Source: an uncultured Bacilli bacterium (GTDB lineage Bacteria; Bacillota_I; Bacilli_A; RF39; UBA660). Taken from it: 36,173 nucleotides of DNA. The stretch lies in NCBI GenBank assembly GCA_934101115.1, contig CAKOPW010000012.1, positions 1 through 36,173 of the forward strand, in the 5' to 3' direction. Positions 6,007 through 15,266 of this stretch are shown here, in pieces. Both the position numbers and the translations under genes were made by a program. Every line of letters begins with the position of its first letter. Within the stretch, counting starts at the first letter, position 1. The notes under the pieces were generated by a model that was not told the DNA's origin, ran no database searches, and saw only the letters and a program-made list of their open reading frames with translations.

Positions 6007-6546
6007 ATGACAAGAGTTAAAGGTGGATCTGTTGCTAAAAACAGACGTAGAAAAGTATTAAAAAGTGCAAAAGGATATTTTGGATCTAAACATAGATTAT
6101 TCAAAACTGCACAAGAACAAACATTCCATAGTGGAGCTTATGCTTATAGAGATAGAAAACAAAATAAGAGAAACTTCAGAAAATTATGGATTACAAGAAT
6201 CAATGCTGCATGCCGTATGAATGATATTAGTTATTCTAAATTCATTAACGGATTATCAAAAGCTGGTATTGAAATCAACAGAAAAATGTTAAGTGAAGTT
6301 GCTATCGATAATCCAGCATTATTCACTTCATATGTTAATATTGCTAAAGATACTTTAGCTGGTAAAACAGTTAAGACTGAAACTAAAAAAGTTGAAACTA
6401 AGGAAGCAAAAGAAGTTAAAATTGAAGAAAACAAAGATTTATCTAAATTAACTGTAGCTGAATTAAAAGAAATGGCTAAAGAACAAAAAATTGAGGGATA
6501 TACTTCAATGAAAAAAGCTGAATTAGTTGATGCTTTAACTAAATAA
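6007..6546 (+). CDS. rplT: 50S ribosomal protein L20 with an added C-terminal Rho_N/SAP-like domain
   Basis: Residues 1 to about 118 are a standard L20 (RVKGGSVAKNRRRKVLKSAK opening, YRDRKQNKRNFRKLWI). L20 is an early 23S-binding assembly protein and in Bacillota a repressor of its own operon. Usual length is 115-120 residues; this one has 179. The extra tail is a charged Lys/Glu/Thr linker (about 122-143) and a final LSKLTVAELKEMAKEQKI-type helix-extended-helix segment like the Rho N-terminal or SAP fold. Start: ATG at 6007 with AGGTGG at 5996-6001, preferred over GTG at 5998. A strong terminator follows. Confidence 0.93.
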   Translation: MTRVKGGSVAKNRRRKVLKSAKGYFGSKHRLFKTAQEQTFHSGAYAYRDRKQNKRNFRKLWITRINAACRMNDISYSKFINGLSKAGIEINRKMLSEVAIDNPALFTSYVNIAKDTLAGKTVKTETKKVETKEAKEVKIEENKDLSKLTVAELKEMAKEQKIEGYTSMKKAELVDALTK

Positions 6547-6572
6547 TAATTATTTTGAATAATTGAGTTAAA

Positions 6573-6597
6573 AATTGGTAAATATTACCAATTTTTT
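6573..6597 (+). terminator. Terminator of the infC-rpmI-rplT operon
   Basis: AATTGGTAA (6573-6581) pairs perfectly with TTACCAATT (6585-6593) across a 3-nt loop, and the T-run continues to 6597. Confidence 0.85.
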
Positions 6598-6608
6598 TAA
6601 TTAATTTA

Positions 6609-6637
6609 TTGCAAGTTTATTTATATTACTTTATAAT
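6609..6637 (+). promoter_or_regulatory. Promoter of the type IV secretion-like operon
   Basis: TTGCAA (6609-6614) and TATAAT (6632-6637) have a 17-bp spacer. It is the only strong promoter seen before the run of ten tightly packed genes ending at 19625, suggesting one long transcript. Confidence 0.65.
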
Positions 6638-6705
6638 TAATATAGAAAATTATAATCAATATTATTATCATTATCTTTATAATTTTTTCGACGGGAGTGA
6701 TTCAC

Positions 6706-8982
6706 GTGATAGGCTATAACTTTATAATAGGCGCTTTAGCACTTGTTTTTATAGGAGTTTTTGATTCTGTGGCTTATACGCTTGTAAGCTTAAGCTATAG
6801 AATATTTTTGCTTGTAACTGAACTTGATTTATTTGGAGGTGGCACTGGAGGTGCTACTCTTTATGATATTTTTACTCGAAAGGTATATTTGGTTTTATCA
6901 GTCGTTATGCTATTTATTTTTGCATATCAACTTATTTTATTGTTGATTAATCCTGACGGAGATGGAACAAAAAAAACAACAGGTTTATTAAAAGACTTTA
7001 CAATTTCTATTGCTTTAATTGTCGTGCTACCAACTATATTTAAGTATATGACAGTGTTACAATTACATATTTTACATGACAATACAATTGGGGCTTTAGT
7101 GTTAGGAACGGCACCGAATACATCTACATCTTCTGAAACCACTTATGGCGATTCAATTGCAATGACTGTTTTACTGGCTTTCTATCATCCGGAAGGCGCT
7201 GGGTATGAAACTTTTTTTGATACTTTGGGTAATTTTAAAGGTATAGATCAATCTGTTCAAGATTGTGTTGACGTTGGTGAAGCATCTGAAGATACATGTA
7301 GATTGTGGGCGGAAGCTTTAGAAAGATGGAATTCGAAAATTGAGGATAGGTGGATATTCACTAAGATTAACACTATAACTAACAGCTTTGCTATTCAAAA
7401 CACAATTGGAGAAGATAACGGATCATATTATATGTGGATAATCAGCACTGGATGCGCTATGATTGTAGCTTGGTTTTTCATAAGTTATGCAATCGATTTA
7501 GGAACACGTGCTGTTAAACTTGGATTTTTAGAAATAATTGCTCCGATACCTGTTATGTTTAATGCTGTTCCTAAGATGAAAAAATCTTTTGATACTTGGA
7601 AGAGCGAATTGATAAAAACATATGTTGAATTGTTTGCTAGATTAGCGGTTATATTCTTTGTTGTAAAACTTTGTACACTGGTTCCTGAATTTGTTTCGGT
7701 TATTTTCCATGATTCAATGAATGAAGTAAAAGGTGATCTTGTTTTACGAGGCATCACTATGGTTATTTTGATTTTGGGCTTATTGAAATTCGCCAAAGAA
7801 GCTCCAGAATTATTTAAAGCTTTGTTCGATAATGGCGGTGGCTTATTTAAAGGACTTAACTTTAAGCCTGGAGTTAAGAGCAGAATTGAATCTAATGAAT
7901 ATGGAATGAAAGGTATTTCTATGGCTACTGGAGCTATAAGCGGGGGAGCAGGAGCTGCTTGGAAACGATGGAAACAAGCTGGAGGTTCTAAAGATAATGT
8001 GTCAGCTGGAAATGTTCTTGCTGGATTATCTGCTGCTCCTAGGGGTGTTCTAACTGGTATAAAATCTGGTTGGGACAATAGTTCAAAGACTCTAAAAGAC
8101 TTAAAGAAGACTGCAACGTCAGCCCTTAATGATGCTCACACTGCTGAACAAAATGCTTATGATGGCGATTTACATACTAGACTTAGAAATACTTATAGAG
8201 ATGTTGCTAATTCGGATATAACAAATGCTGAAGGCGGCTTAGGAACAGCAATACATGATTCGTGGGTATCAAATAAACAAATATATGATCAAAAACGTGG
8301 CGAGAAATCTGAAACTAGAGACCAAAGAACACAAGATGCATTTGATTCTTTCTGGCAACAACTTGAGGGCCAAGGCATTTCTTTATCGGAAAGAGAAAAC
8401 AAAGCGTTATCTGATTTAGTAAATGCTTTTGAATCAGCAGAAAACTATGTTAAAGGTAAATTTGACAAGGTAACCGAACCAATAATGAAGGCTATGAATG
8501 ATGATTTGAAAAAGATTTATTCTGGCCAAACTGTAATTAAAACTGTTACTAATGAAGATGGTAAACCAATTGAAGTAAAACTTAAAAACGAACAAGAAAT
8601 TAAAGACTTCTACAAACCAACTTTAACTTCAACAAAAGGAAATGCTTTAGATGCTATTGAAAGTAATGCATTAGCTGCTGATTATAAGAAATTCGAAAAG
8701 ATTATGAGAAATAGTCAAATAGATAAGAACACAATTGATAGAATTAATGAAAAAATATCTAAAAATACAAATGGTTCAATTGCTAATTTTAATGATTTAG
8801 TTAATCGTGCAAATACAATAAAAAATATTACTACGACAGCAGAAAAAGAAGAATTTATTAATATAATGAATACAATGTCGGATATAAAAAAGGTAATGAA
8901 GCAAGCTAAAGATACTTCAGAACTATTAAATAAAACTGAAAAACAAGCGAAAGAATCTGCAAAAGATGATAAGAAAAAATAG
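6706..8982 (+). CDS. VirB6/TrbL-like channel membrane protein of the type IV cluster
   Basis: The protein has about 758 residues. The first part holds about six to seven hydrophobic segments (near residues 4-27, 60-81, 97-116, 240-285, 305-330, 345-365). It then changes to a glycine/alanine-rich hinge and a soluble, charged, helix-rich C-terminal half of about 380 residues. This layout matches VirB6/TrbL-type inner-membrane channel components, which in Gram-positive systems often carry long soluble tails. Start: GTG at 6706 lies 8 nt after GGGAG (6693-6697); a GTG at 6697 overlaps that site and is less likely. It is the first gene of the operon; the family call rests on topology and neighbours. 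Confidence 0.65.
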   Translation: MIGYNFIIGALALVFIGVFDSVAYTLVSLSYRIFLLVTELDLFGGGTGGATLYDIFTRKVYLVLSVVMLFIFAYQLILLLINPDGDGTKKTTGLLKDFTISIALIVVLPTIFKYMTVLQLHILHDNTIGALVLGTAPNTSTSSETTYGDSIAMTVLLAFYHPEGAGYETFFDTLGNFKGIDQSVQDCVDVGEASEDTCRLWAEALERWNSKIEDRWIFTKINTITNSFAIQNTIGEDNGSYYMWIISTGCAMIVAWFFISYAIDLGTRAVKLGFLEIIAPIPVMFNAVPKMKKSFDTWKSELIKTYVELFARLAVIFFVVKLCTLVPEFVSVIFHDSMNEVKGDLVLRGITMVILILGLLKFAKEAPELFKALFDNGGGLFKGLNFKPGVKSRIESNEYGMKGISMATGAISGGAGAAWKRWKQAGGSKDNVSAGNVLAGLSAAPRGVLTGIKSGWDNSSKTLKDLKKTATSALNDAHTAEQNAYDGDLHTRLRNTYRDVANSDITNAEGGLGTAIHDSWVSNKQIYDQKRGEKSETRDQRTQDAFDSFWQQLEGQGISLSERENKALSDLVNAFESAENYVKGKFDKVTEPIMKAMNDDLKKIYSGQTVIKTVTNEDGKPIEVKLKNEQEIKDFYKPTLTSTKGNALDAIESNALAADYKKFEKIMRNSQIDKNTIDRINEKISKNTNGSIANFNDLVNRANTIKNITTTAEKEEFINIMNTMSDIKKVMKQAKDTSELLNKTEKQAKESAKDDKKK

Positions 8983-8994
8983 GAGAAATAGCTT

Positions 8995-9456
8995 ATGAGT
9001 GTCGATGAACTAGAACAACAAAAAGCAATATGCGATTTATTTATTGATGGATTTGATGCAATTATACTTGGTAGGGAAGACGAATTTAAAAATTTGGAGG
9101 CAGCAAAAACAGCTAAAATTCAACAATGTTATGAACAAAATGCCTTTAATTATGAACTTTGTAGAAAGAAAACAAACACAATTAAGGCCGGTTTTCTTAA
9201 CTTAGAATTTCAATTGTTTCTTCAAATTTTGAGTGACGATGATTTGCCAACGGTTGTTTTTGAACAAATAAAAAGAATTTCAATCAAAAGAAAAAACTAT
9301 TCTTATTTTCAAAAGTTAGGTCTAACTTTGAACCCTGAATTCAAAATGGACCCTAAAACGTTTTTTGCTAATTATAAAATAGCGAAGAAAAAATCTGAAT
9401 CATTGCAAAGGTTAATAGAATATCAAAAGAATAATGAAAGGGGACCTTTATTATGA
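8995..9456 (+). CDS. Unknown soluble protein of the type IV cluster
   Basis: The 153-residue product has no signal peptide or membrane segment and is predicted mostly helical. I do not recognise the family. It sits between the VirB6-like and PrgI-like genes, 12 bp after the former with AGGAGAAATAGCTT before the ATG, and overlaps the next gene by 4 bp (ATGA). Tight coupling to structural genes suggests a cytoplasmic partner of the apparatus. Confidence 0.7.
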   Translation: MSVDELEQQKAICDLFIDGFDAIILGREDEFKNLEAAKTAKIQQCYEQNAFNYELCRKKTNTIKAGFLNLEFQLFLQILSDDDLPTVVFEQIKRISIKRKNYSYFQKLGLTLNPEFKMDPKTFFANYKIAKKKSESLQRLIEYQKNNERGPLL

Positions 9457-9782
9457 AAAATGCTTATTTGATACCAGCAAACTCTAAAAGGTCAATGCTG
9501 ATATTTGGCTTATTTGCACCGATTGATTTAATCATCTTTTCGGTTGGTGCTGGATTGACTGTTATATTGATGCTTGCATTTAGTGCATCAACATTGCAAG
9601 ATGTATTTATGATATTACTACCATTACTGATTAGTACAACTTTGGTTTTGCCAGTTCCTAATCATCGTAATGTTTGGACGTTAGCTTCCAATATTTATCA
9701 ATATTTATCAAATAGAAGAACATTTTTTTGGAGAGGTTGGTGTATGACAAATGGCGAAGAAAGTCAAAATAGAACAAAGTAA
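9453..9782 (+). CDS. PrgI/VirB3-like membrane protein
   Basis: The 109-residue protein has two hydrophobic segments (about 20-42 and 46-66), then a VPNHRNVWTL and SNRRTFFWRGWC tail. The tail resembles the PrgI family of Gram-positive conjugation clusters, the counterpart of VirB3, which sits in the membrane beside VirB4. The gene lies directly upstream of the VirB4 genes, the standard VirB3-VirB4 order, and its last 32 bp overlap the next frame. Confidence 0.75.
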   Translation: MKNAYLIPANSKRSMLIFGLFAPIDLIIFSVGAGLTVILMLAFSASTLQDVFMILLPLLISTTLVLPVPNHRNVWTLASNIYQYLSNRRTFFWRGWCMTNGEESQNRTK

Positions 9783-10338
9783 ATATACAGAAGATTGGTT
9801 ACCTGTTAAAGATATAAAAAATGGTATGATTGAGGTAGAAGGAAAATTAATTGAGGGAACTCAATTAGTTGCAGGCGTTAGAATTGAACCTAAAAATATC
9901 TTTATTTCTGAACAATCTGTTCAAGACAATACACTTTATGCTTTAAGAAATTTTTATAATACAATAGATTATGAGTTTTGGTTGGTTTGTTGCGATAGAC
10001 CTGTTGATATTAATTTGTATAAATCAGAATTGGAAATAATGTATAATGACGCTCCGAATCAACAAATTAGAAAAATGATATTACAAGATATTCAAAAGTG
10101 TGAAAAATTTGTTGGACCTCAAATAAATGCTGTTGACACTGAATTTTATATTTTGTTTAAAGATAGTCCTAAAAATATGGAACGCATCCAAAAACGTATT
10201 CATACAATTATTTCTGGCCTTGCGAATGCTGGTTTAAATTCAAGACAATTAACTGATGATGATGCTAGGGTATTGTTGGACAGTTTCTTTAATGATTCAA
10301 AAAGAGTAGAATATGGGACGGTGATGGCTAGTGTCTAA
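9751..10338 (+). CDS. VirB4 N-terminal domain encoded as a separate protein
   Basis: The 195-residue protein is soluble and resembles the N-terminal TraC/VirB4-type domain: an IKNGMIEVEGKLIEGTQLVAGV opening, an alternating beta-alpha layout, and a QKRIHTIISGLANAGL helix. It lacks nucleotide motifs. It overlaps the VirB4 ATPase gene by 8 bp in a different frame. VirB4 proteins usually carry this domain in one chain, so here the protein is probably split, with the pieces assembling together. A sequencing frameshift is possible but less likely given a normal-looking GTG start and stop. Confidence 0.6.
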   Translation: MAKKVKIEQSKYTEDWLPVKDIKNGMIEVEGKLIEGTQLVAGVRIEPKNIFISEQSVQDNTLYALRNFYNTIDYEFWLVCCDRPVDINLYKSELEIMYNDAPNQQIRKMILQDIQKCEKFVGPQINAVDTEFYILFKDSPKNMERIQKRIHTIISGLANAGLNSRQLTDDDARVLLDSFFNDSKRVEYGTVMASV

Positions 10339-12124
10339 ATTAACTTTAAAAAGTGAAATAGCTCCAAAGGGACTAAATTTTAAATTAAATGAGTTTATGA
10401 TTAGTGATAAATATGCAACTATTTTAACTGTTCTTGAATATCCAAAGGCTATTGGACCTGGATGGTTAAGCAATATTACATCTATTCCCGGAGTAAAATT
10501 ATGTATTAAACATATTCCGATTGAACTTTCAACAATGCAAAAAACTATTAATAAAGAAATTGCTGAATTAAAAGATGCTTATCAAAAAGAAAATGATCAT
10601 ACTCTTAAAGAACGTATTCGTTTAGATTACGAATCTATGGAAAATTTTGTGTCTATGCTTGCTGCTACACAATCTAAGATATTTGATTTTCAAATGCACA
10701 TTATGATTATGGCAGATACAAAAGATGAACTTGATTCTAAAAAAATGCAAATCAAAAATTTCTTAACATCACTTGGAATGCGTGCTATTCCGATGATGTT
10801 TGAACAAGAAAAAGTGTTGAAATCAATGCTTCCGATATTTCCAAAACAAGATGTTGAAAGCAGAATTGGAATACCTGTTCCTGCACCAACAATTGCTGCC
10901 ATGTATCCTTTCGTATTTGATTCGATAAAGGATCCAGGAAAATCAACTTTATTTGGAATAGATTTCTCTGGTGGAGTGGTTTTGTTTAATCAATTCTTGT
11001 ATCAAATAAGAAAAGAATTTAATCGTAACAATGCTAATATGATTATTCTTGGTACATCTGGTTCAGGAAAATCAACTGCAGGTAAATTACTTTTAAGAAG
11101 CCATATAAGAAATGGGTATCAAATTGTATGTATAGATCCTGAGGGCGAATTAAAATACTTAACTGAATCTTGTGAAGGAAGTTTTGTAGATTTAGGTAAA
11201 GGCGGAAGTTTTGGCCTTATAAATCCTCTTGAAGTTGTAGTTGATTCTGACAGCGAGGAACTTGCTCAAGGACTTGGTTATACAGTTTTAACAAGAACAT
11301 TACAATCTTTAAAAGCGTTTATGAAGTATTATAGTCCTAGTATTGAAGAGGATGTATTAGCAATGTTTTCTGAAGTTGTTCAAGATACCTACAAAAGATT
11401 TGGAATAGATTTTGACACAAACTTTGCTAATTTTACACCTGATAAATATCCAACGTTTGATGATGTTTATGCAACAATAAAGGGAAAACTTTTATCGATG
11501 CCAGAGGCTACTCGTGAAAGAGATATTATGGAAAGACTTGAGATAAAAGTAAGACCATTTATCAATGAACTAAGATATTATTTTAATGGTCATACTACAA
11601 TAAATGCTAATGAAGATTTTATAGTGTTCAATATAAAAGAGGTTATGAATGGAGATACTAATATTCGTAACGCTTTATTCTTTAATATTTTGAAATATGC
11701 TTGGGGTTTGTGCCTTGATCCTAATAAGAACACTATTATGATGGTTGATGAAGCACATATTTTGTTATCCGGAAACAATGAATTAGGTGCTGAATATTTG
11801 GCTCAAATGCAAAGACGTGCTAGAAAATATAATACTGGTACAATTATTATCACTCAACAACCAACAGACTTTGCATCAGAAAATATTATTAGTCATGGTA
11901 AGGCAATATTCGATAATGCTTCTTATTATCTAATAATGGGATTAAAGAAACAAGCTGTTGATGATTTATCCAAGTTAATAGACTTAAATGAAAATGAAAA
12001 AGAAAGTATTAAAACTTATACTCAAGGAGAAGCGTTGTTTGTATGTGGCTCTAGAAGAATGCGTATAAATGTCATTCTTACTCAAGATGAATTAGACTCA
12101 TTTGGCTCAGGTGGAGGTCTATAG
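10331..12124 (+). CDS. virB4: VirB4-type secretion ATPase
   Basis: The 597-residue ATPase shows Walker A GTSGSGKS (241-248), Walker B TIMMVDEAH (468-476, Asp473-Glu474), and a later ITQQPTDF sensor-like motif. VirB4 ATPases energise assembly and transport of type IV systems at the inner membrane. Start is GTG 10331, overlapping the stop of the preceding gene. The first 220 residues continue the VirB4 N-terminal region with a long helical stretch (LKDAYQKENDHTLKERIRLD). All catalytic motifs are intact. Confidence 0.88.
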   Translation: MSKLTLKSEIAPKGLNFKLNEFMISDKYATILTVLEYPKAIGPGWLSNITSIPGVKLCIKHIPIELSTMQKTINKEIAELKDAYQKENDHTLKERIRLDYESMENFVSMLAATQSKIFDFQMHIMIMADTKDELDSKKMQIKNFLTSLGMRAIPMMFEQEKVLKSMLPIFPKQDVESRIGIPVPAPTIAAMYPFVFDSIKDPGKSTLFGIDFSGGVVLFNQFLYQIRKEFNRNNANMIILGTSGSGKSTAGKLLLRSHIRNGYQIVCIDPEGELKYLTESCEGSFVDLGKGGSFGLINPLEVVVDSDSEELAQGLGYTVLTRTLQSLKAFMKYYSPSIEEDVLAMFSEVVQDTYKRFGIDFDTNFANFTPDKYPTFDDVYATIKGKLLSMPEATRERDIMERLEIKVRPFINELRYYFNGHTTINANEDFIVFNIKEVMNGDTNIRNALFFNILKYAWGLCLDPNKNTIMMVDEAHILLSGNNELGAEYLAQMQRRARKYNTGTIIITQQPTDFASENIISHGKAIFDNASYYLIMGLKKQAVDDLSKLIDLNENEKESIKTYTQGEALFVCGSRRMRINVILTQDELDSFGSGGGL

Positions 12125-12141
12125 TATTAGGCGGTGATTTA

Positions 12142-14250
12142 ATGAAAAAAGTGTTAGACATAATAAATATGTTATTCAAAAAAAGTGGATTTATATTTGC
12201 TTTTTTTGCAATAACACTTTTTTCAGTTGTACTAATAAAGAATCCTGTAAATGCTGCTTCATTTAATTATAGTGATTTTGATTTTGATGAATATTTTAAA
12301 GAAAAAAACAATTATTGGACTAATAGTTGTGGAGATGATAAAAATTGTATTGATAAAATAGTAAAAAGTCAAAAAAAATTTTATACAAAATTATATAAAT
12401 TACTTGCTGAGTATGCAAATAAGGGAATTATAGCTCAAGATAGTTTTGTTGATAATATTATTCTTGAAACTGTGTTTATAAATCTTACCCCCGGTATGCT
12501 TTCTGATGATGGAAGCGAATATAGTGAGGTCGTTGGTGGAAATGGAAAGCCTTATAATATAGATGATTCAGAAATTGATGATGTAACAATTGATCCAGAT
12601 ATTGATTATAGTAGCATAACAGAAGATTATGCAAAATATTATAACGAAGAAAGAGATACTTTGAAATTATTAGTTTCTAATTTGTTTTCTTATACGACAC
12701 GTTGTTATGGAATTTATGGTGATCCTAAGATTGTGATTAATGCTGATGGATCAAAAACTCAAATATGTGAAAATGGTAATCTTGAAAGTGTTCCTAGAAG
12801 AGGTCTTATTGGGGGAAAGGATACAAAATGTGCTGATAAAACAACCAATAGCCTTGGTTTTTGGAAATATTATATTAGTAGGTTACAAAATGATCATTTT
12901 ATTGGAAAGTATTTTGGTTCGTTAACAGTTTTGGGTAGTATACCTGTTGATGAATATTATCAACAATGTATGGATTCAAGTGCAAGTTATCCAGGCGGAA
13001 CTGTTTATGGTTATATGGATAAAGGTGAGTTACCAAAACTTGATACAAATAAATATTTTGATTTTTTAAGTTATAACAGATATTTTGATAAAAAGGCTCA
13101 TTTGCAGGATTATTTTAAAGATGACGTGTTAAAACCAGCAAAGGTTGATTGTATGACTAAAGATGTTTGTGATAATTCTTTGGAAGCTGCAGGATTATAT
13201 GATCAATATGAAGAGGCTATAATTAAATCAAGAAGAAAAATAATTAAGGATATTATTTGGATTTTAAATAACTATGGAATTAAAATTGCTTATTCTGGAA
13301 CAGGGATAGAATATGGTCAAGGAGCGTATGATTCTGACAATTCTGGTTGGTGGTGGCCAATTGGTAGTGACTCTTATTATTCGACTGATCCGATTCCAAC
13401 AAAAATCACAAGTTATTTTGGAAACCGTGATGCTCCTACAGCTGGAGCTAGTACAAACCATCAAGGATTAGACATTGCTCCTACAGTTGAAGCTTATAGA
13501 ACAAGTGGAGGAGATAGAGATTTGCCTATAATTGCTACAAGAGATGGAATTGTAGTCTTAGCGACGGAAACAATAAGTGGTTATGGTAAATACATTAAAA
13601 TCCAACATGATAATGGTATGTATTCTGGATATGGACATATAAAGACGATTTTGGTTAGCGAAGGACAAGCTGTAAAACAAGGTGATGTAATTGCATATAT
13701 GGGAAATGAAGGAAGATCAACAGGTAAACATTTACATTTTGAAATATTTACTGATAGTTCAACACGAGTTGACCCTTTAGAATATGTAAGTCAACTTGCA
13801 CCTCGACCTGTTTCATCATCTGGTAAATTTACTGCTGGTAGTGAGAATAAACAATCTGTATGTTTAACTTTAAAAAGTGCAGGTTATAGTGATGCGGGTA
13901 TTGCTGCTTTACTTGGTAATATTTTAGCTGAAAGTTCATTTAATCCTCTAGCTGATAATGGAACGCATGGTGGAATATGTCAATGGGGTTATAGTGGTAG
14001 ATATGAGAATTTAAAGAACTTTAGTCCATACAATTATACAACTTTAGAGGGACAGGTAATGTTTATGATAAATGAACTTCAAACCTCATATAGTTCTTTA
14101 AACGAAAAATTGAAAAATGGTTCTGGTACGGCTAATGAACTTGGTGATCAGGTTTGTATGAAATATGAAGCACCTGGTAGGAAATATTGTAATGATCGTT
14201 ACGAAAATCCAGGAAATATTTTATCCTACGTACAAAATGGTTGTAATTAG
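12142..14250 (+). CDS. Secreted peptidoglycan hydrolase with M23 peptidase and lysozyme-like domains
   Basis: The 702-residue protein begins with a signal sequence (residues 1 to about 38, ending PVNA/ASF). A long unassigned region with several Cys follows. An M23/LytM metallopeptidase domain shows HQGLDIA (His440, Asp444) and HLHFEI (His530, His532). The C-terminal segment (about 570-700: AGIAALLGNILAESSFNP and ICQWGYSGRY) resembles the phage tail-tip lysozyme family, with Glu in the AESSFNP motif as probable catalytic residue. In type IV clusters such enzymes open the wall for the channel, like the two-domain hydrolases of Gram-positive conjugation systems. It follows VirB4 by 17 bp. Confidence 0.82.
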   Translation: MKKVLDIINMLFKKSGFIFAFFAITLFSVVLIKNPVNAASFNYSDFDFDEYFKEKNNYWTNSCGDDKNCIDKIVKSQKKFYTKLYKLLAEYANKGIIAQDSFVDNIILETVFINLTPGMLSDDGSEYSEVVGGNGKPYNIDDSEIDDVTIDPDIDYSSITEDYAKYYNEERDTLKLLVSNLFSYTTRCYGIYGDPKIVINADGSKTQICENGNLESVPRRGLIGGKDTKCADKTTNSLGFWKYYISRLQNDHFIGKYFGSLTVLGSIPVDEYYQQCMDSSASYPGGTVYGYMDKGELPKLDTNKYFDFLSYNRYFDKKAHLQDYFKDDVLKPAKVDCMTKDVCDNSLEAAGLYDQYEEAIIKSRRKIIKDIIWILNNYGIKIAYSGTGIEYGQGAYDSDNSGWWWPIGSDSYYSTDPIPTKITSYFGNRDAPTAGASTNHQGLDIAPTVEAYRTSGGDRDLPIIATRDGIVVLATETISGYGKYIKIQHDNGMYSGYGHIKTILVSEGQAVKQGDVIAYMGNEGRSTGKHLHFEIFTDSSTRVDPLEYVSQLAPRPVSSSGKFTAGSENKQSVCLTLKSAGYSDAGIAALLGNILAESSFNPLADNGTHGGICQWGYSGRYENLKNFSPYNYTTLEGQVMFMINELQTSYSSLNEKLKNGSGTANELGDQVCMKYEAPGRKYCNDRYENPGNILSYVQNGCN

Positions 14251-14263
14251 AAAGGAATAATCT

Positions 14264-14767
14264 ATGAAAGATATATTAAGTCATAAAAATGTTATGTATG
14301 TTTTGATAATTTTAATTTTATATACATGTATTGCTTTGTTGTTTAGTAGAGTCAAACCTAACAAACAAGAAATATCTGTTGTTGATAATTATTCGAGATT
14401 TTATACTTTATCAAATTCGGCTAATATGTATCTTTCTTATCTTGGATTAGAAAATAATAAAAATGTTTATACCTTACTTGATGATGATTATATAAAAGAA
14501 AATCAAATAACTGAGGATAATGTAATATCAAAGCTTAAAGATTTTGAAACCACTAGTCCTTCAATAAGGGTAACAAAAATGTTAGAGCAATCATTAAGCA
14601 AAAATATTAAAAGATATTATATTAAAGGAAATTTAGTTGATATATCTGAAGATACATATGATGTTTTAAAAGATTATTATTTGATAATGGAAGTTGATGA
14701 AAATAATAATACATATCAAATAACTCCGTATGATGGAAAGATATTTATGGAGGGAAAATATGAATAA
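14264..14767 (+). CDS. Single-span membrane protein of the type IV cluster
   Basis: The 167-residue product has one hydrophobic segment (about 10-28), then an extracytoplasmic domain of about 135 residues without recognised motifs. The layout (short inside tail, one span, mixed alpha-beta outer domain) is that of VirB8/TcpC-type proteins, but no sequence signature proves it. The ATG follows AAAGGAATAATCT. The 3' end overlaps the next gene by 8 bp. Confidence 0.65.
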   Translation: MKDILSHKNVMYVLIILILYTCIALLFSRVKPNKQEISVVDNYSRFYTLSNSANMYLSYLGLENNKNVYTLLDDDYIKENQITEDNVISKLKDFETTSPSIRVTKMLEQSLSKNIKRYYIKGNLVDISEDTYDVLKDYYLIMEVDENNNTYQITPYDGKIFMEGKYE

Positions 14768-15248
14768 GTATGATAGTTTAGTAGATTTGTTCTTTAAGAT
14801 TATAATAGGCATTGAAGTTATTGCTATTATTGTTTTAATAATTATGAATATAATAGCTCCAAGAAGCAATTTAAAACAAAAAAGTTTTTATGAAAACAAA
14901 AAAATAAATGAGCTTATTCCTATCAGTCCAACTGATGAACTGATTGCTAAAAAGTATTTTTCTGACTTTGTAAATTTAACATTTAATGATTCAAAATTAG
15001 CATATGATTATGTTGCCGATTATTATAAAGAAAAAGTTTATCCTTCTTATGATTATTTTTCAAAAAATATTATGAAAAATGTTTCTGATGGATTTAAAGC
15101 TGGTAAGATTTCTTCTTACAAAGTTACAGATAAAAGTGGATATAGAATATTCTATATAAAGGATTCTTCTGATCATGAATATTTGATAAAAGAAGAAGGA
15201 ATTATGAATTATAAAATATATTTAGATACAACTAATATTGATATCTAG
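14760..15248 (+). CDS. Second single-span membrane protein of the type IV cluster
   Basis: The 162-residue product has a hydrophobic segment (about 11-34), then an outer domain with AKKYFSDFVNLTFND and YDYVADYYKEKVYPSYDYF. This is compatible with an NTF2-like fold as in VirB8-type scaffolds; that fold is inference. Start: ATG 14760 follows GGAGGG at 14750-14755 and overlaps the preceding stop, preferred over ATG 14730. The pair with the preceding gene, similar in size and topology, may form a complex. Confidence 0.65.
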   Translation: MNKYDSLVDLFFKIIIGIEVIAIIVLIIMNIIAPRSNLKQKSFYENKKINELIPISPTDELIAKKYFSDFVNLTFNDSKLAYDYVADYYKEKVYPSYDYFSKNIMKNVSDGFKAGKISSYKVTDKSGYRIFYIKDSSDHEYLIKEEGIMNYKIYLDTTNIDI

Positions 15249-15266
15249 AATAGAAAGGATGATATT

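Noticed and set aside
7485..8078. Minus-strand frame of 197 codons
   Set aside because: It is the antisense shadow of the VirB6-like gene, Pro/Ser-rich with no binding site or family resemblance.
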